Of a stretch of DNA of 6,584 nucleotides, positions 4,933-6,584 are shown in pieces. Under the pieces are notes generated by a model. That model saw only the letters and a program-made list of their open reading frames with translations, was not told the origin of the DNA and did no database searches. The first letter of the stretch is position 1. Each line of letters begins with the position of its first letter. Source of the DNA: Alphaproteobacteria bacterium (lineage in GTDB: Bacteria > Pseudomonadota > Alphaproteobacteria > ATCC43930 > CGMCC-115725). The stretch lies in NCBI GenBank assembly GCA_030037055.1, contig JASHRZ010000538.1, positions 1 through 6,584 on the forward strand, read 5' to 3'. The position numbers and the translations under genes are program-made.

Positions 4933-5172
4933 TCATATCGGCTGAATTTCCTCCTCGAGGCAGCCGACCACGTGATCGGCCGCAAATTCGACGACATAGA
5001 TCGGCGTGCTGGTTTCGACATGGGTTCCGACCTGCACGATCTCCCCCATATCGCCAGCGCACGCCAGCAGCGTATGGGGCGGCGCCTTAGGATACGAGCC
5101 GTCGTTGTAGAGGTCCTGCAGCGCCTGGACTCGCTGGCCCCAACGATATTTCGGCACCCTTTGGTCGATCAT
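4933..5172 (-). CDS. Second NifZ-family protein (tandem paralogue)
   Basis: A 79-residue protein that follows the NifZ domain pattern: WGQRVQALQDLYNDGSYP (11-28) matches the family's GxxVxxxxxxxNDGTYP. GEIVQVGTHVETSTPIYVVEF (43-63) matches GYVxxVGTFLQxxxIYxVxF. VVGCLEEEI (68-76) matches the end of the domain. It is more diverged than the adjacent copy and has a shorter middle and no tail. The ATG overlaps the upstream nifZ stop by 4 bp. NifZ helps form the P-cluster of the MoFe protein; this copy may act on another step or partner (inference). The tandem is probably an old duplication, since the two copies differ at most positions. Confidence 0.88.
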   Translation of the reverse strand: MIDQRVPKYRWGQRVQALQDLYNDGSYPKAPPHTLLACAGDMGEIVQVGTHVETSTPIYVVEFAADHVVGCLEEEIQPI

Positions 5173-5474
5173 CGCTCTGCCCCCGCGACAGCGGCGGACG
5201 GCGTCTCTACCGGCTCCAGCTCCTTTCGCTTCATGCCGACGCGGTTGCCGCTGCCGATGAACTCGACGCCATAGATGTAGAATTGCTGCAGGAAGGTGCC
5301 GACGCTGACCACATATCCCTCCTCGCCCTTCTTGACGAGGATGTCGCCGATATCCTTTCCGGCGAAAGTCCCGTCGTTGCGGATGGTGCGGCGCGCGCGC
5401 ACTTTGGCGCCGTAATCGAAGGCCGGCGGGTCGTTGAGCTCGACGATGTCGCTGTCGCGGCTGATGTTGATCAT
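5169..5474 (-). CDS. nifZ: NifZ, P-cluster maturation protein
   Basis: A 101-residue NifZ. In the model diazotroph NifZ is a chaperone needed to complete the second P-cluster of the NifDK tetramer. The conserved domain runs from about residue 19 to 88: FDYGAKVRARRTIRNDGTF, then GDILVKKGEEGYVVSVGTFL, then QFYIYGVEFIGSGNRVGMKR and KELE. The first 18 residues (MINISRDSDIVELNDPP) and the Ala-rich last dozen are extensions outside the domain. The start at 5474 overlaps the stop of the LRV gene by 4 bp. It is followed at once by a second NifZ-type gene and then nifT, a typical order. Confidence 0.96.
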   Translation of the reverse strand: MINISRDSDIVELNDPPAFDYGAKVRARRTIRNDGTFAGKDIGDILVKKGEEGYVVSVGTFLQQFYIYGVEFIGSGNRVGMKRKELEPVETPSAAVAGAER

Positions 5475-6262
5475 AGCGGAATTTCCTGCGAACGCTCGTC
5501 GTGGACGGCGTCCCTCTGTCGCGGCGCCCGCATCCGGGACCGCACGAGGTCGCGCACCAGCGGATCGGAATCGCCGAGCAGCTCTGGGAGCCTCACCGGT
5601 GCGATGCGGCTCGCCACCTCGTAGCGCACGCGCCATTCGGGGTCGTGCATGAGCGAGACAAGACGGGAGGCGGGCAAGCGTCGCGCCACTTCGAGCCGGA
5701 CGGCACCGTCGGGATCGCACGCCATGAGCGCGAGCTGGCCCTGCGGAATGCGGCGGGCGACCACACAGCGGACCTGTACTTCCGCGTCGAGGACCATCCG
5801 GGGCAACAGGCTGGGGTCGATACGACGGGCCACGATCAGGCGCACGTAATAGTCGGCGTCCTCCATCCTCGGAACGAGATCCGCCGGATCGAGCCGGTCG
5901 GCAACGCGGATGCGCGCCTCGCGATGCGGATCGTCGCGCAGGCGCAGGAGGTAGCGCCGCGGCAGCCTGCGGGCCGCGTTCCAGCGCACGGTTTCGTCGC
6001 CATCGGCAAGGAGCCTCGGCAGGCGGAAGAGGTCCGCCGCTTCGGTAGCGATGGCGCGTACTTCGAAATAGGGATGATCGAGATAGTCGTTGGCGAGCGC
6101 GGGGTTCCAGTCGAAGAAGCGATCGATCCGCCGGGCATAGCGATCATGGACGCAGGTCCGGCGTGGCTCACAACGCCGAACACCCAGAAGATCGCGATGG
6201 CAGCAGGTCTCGCAGCTTACTTCCGCGCCCTGCCAATCGCGCGCCTCGATCTCAGGCGTCAT
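5471..6262 (-). CDS. 4Fe4S-cluster leucine-rich-repeat-variant (LRV) protein
   Basis: A 263-residue protein of the type first described in Azotobacter vinelandii, with an N-terminal [4Fe-4S] domain and a superhelix of LRV repeats. Cysteines C17, C20, C21, C31 and C37 (CETCCHRDLLGVRRC then EPRRTC) provide the likely cluster ligands. About eight repeats of roughly 24 residues follow from residue 55 to 244, with the core pattern LxxDxxxxVRxxVARRL. Good copies begin near residues 129, 153, 177 and 201 (for example LVPRMEDADYYVRLIVARRI). The short tail (245-263) is polar. The exact job is unknown; a protein-docking platform in nitrogenase maturation or electron transfer is plausible. The start overlaps the TPR gene by 11 bp and the stop overlaps nifZ by 4 bp. 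The start at 6262 puts the Cys motif at its usual place near the N-terminus. Confidence 0.93.
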   Translation of the reverse strand: MTPEIEARDWQGAEVSCETCCHRDLLGVRRCEPRRTCVHDRYARRIDRFFDWNPALANDYLDHPYFEVRAIATEAADLFRLPRLLADGDETVRWNAARRLPRRYLLRLRDDPHREARIRVADRLDPADLVPRMEDADYYVRLIVARRIDPSLLPRMVLDAEVQVRCVVARRIPQGQLALMACDPDGAVRLEVARRLPASRLVSLMHDPEWRVRYEVASRIAPVRLPELLGDSDPLVRDLVRSRMRAPRQRDAVHDERSQEIPL

Positions 6263-6584
6263 CGCGCTCGCCCCTTCGATCGAGGATGCCGAGCAGGACC
6301 TTGGCGCCGATTTTGTCGCCGGGATCGAGCTCGAGGAGCTTTGCCACGGCGTCGCGGCCTTCCGCCAGATCGCCGAGCCGCATCTGCAGATAGGCATAGG
6401 CCTTGAGTGCGAAGAGATAGAATCTCGGCAAGGCGGCATCGTAGCTGCCGAATGGCGCGTCCCCGGGACGGACCTGCCGCCACTCTGCCGCCAGGCGATT
6501 GTCGCGCGCCGCCTTCGCCAGGCAGGCGCGGGCCACCTCGAGCGCGTCGCGCAGCCGGCCTTTGTAGAAATAGAAGCGATAGAG
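6252..6584 (-). CDS. TPR-like nif-cluster protein, C-terminal part (runs off right edge)
   Basis: The last 110 residues of a gene that enters from the right edge with no start in the window; an internal GTG at 6536 is in frame but the reading continues upstream. It begins LYRFYFYKGRLRDALEVARACLAKAA, a helix-turn-helix of TPR type, and a second typical unit appears later (AYAYLQMRLGDLAEGRDAVAKLLELDPGDKIGAKVLLGIL). TPR proteins act as adaptors in complexes; partners here are unknown. Similar genes occur beside nifB or the LRV gene in other diazotrophs, from memory and not verified. The stop lies 11 bases inside the LRV gene, so the two are probably coupled. The promoter of this operon is outside the window. 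Confidence 0.85.
   Translation of the reverse strand, partial: LYRFYFYKGRLRDALEVARACLAKAARDNRLAAEWRQVRPGDAPFGSYDAALPRFYLFALKAYAYLQMRLGDLAEGRDAVAKLLELDPGDKIGAKVLLGILDRRGERDDA

Noticed and set aside
5501..6406. 301-codon open frame on the plus strand
   Set aside because: Antisense to the LRV gene with its repeats and Cys motif. The translation has no coherent domain and no operon context.

Overview
The window is a GC-rich piece of a nitrogen-fixation (nif) gene cluster. GC content, sigma-54/NifA regulation and gene order suggest an alphaproteobacterial diazotroph, perhaps Hyphomicrobiales (a methanotroph or rhizobial relative) or an Azospirillum-like organism. The genus cannot be fixed from the sequence alone. 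Twelve protein-coding genes can be supported, two of them cut by the window edges. I see no RNA genes, insertion sequences or CRISPR arrays.

Left edge to 379 (minus): the 5' part of nifH, the nitrogenase Fe protein. 380-787: a divergent control region. It holds one near-perfect sigma-54 -24/-12 promoter facing nifH (537-552), a second one facing right (731-746), and two TGT-N10-ACA NifA sites exactly 30 bp apart (622-637 and 652-667). The sites lie almost symmetrically between the two predicted starts, so one NifA array probably drives both directions.

788-2090 (plus): a tightly packed three-gene operon. It encodes a receiver-like protein without the phospho-acceptor aspartate, an ArsC-fold nitrogenase-associated protein (NifO type), and a group II truncated haemoglobin. 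This looks like a nitrogenase accessory operon, plausibly for O2 or NO handling, co-induced with nifH.

2094-6584 (minus, read right to left): a long convergent operon with nearly every junction overlapping or within a few tens of bases. It encodes a TPR-like protein (partial), a 4Fe4S-LRV protein, NifZ, a second NifZ-family protein, NifT/FixU, a 90-residue nif-associated protein, a DegT/DnrJ/EryC1/StrS aminotransferase-fold protein, a 75-residue unknown, and a SIR2-like protein. The first part (LRV, NifZ, NifZ, NifT) is classical nitrogenase maturation gear. The last four genes form a poorly understood tail. The two operons converge with only 3 bp between stop codons.

The most notable theme is that three proteins of enzyme or signalling families here have lost diagnostic catalytic residues. 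The receiver has Gly for the phospho-Asp, the DegT protein has Ser for the PLP lysine, and the SIR2 protein lacks the usual Asn and His. They may act as scaffolds, sensors or binding proteins in nitrogenase maturation or control.
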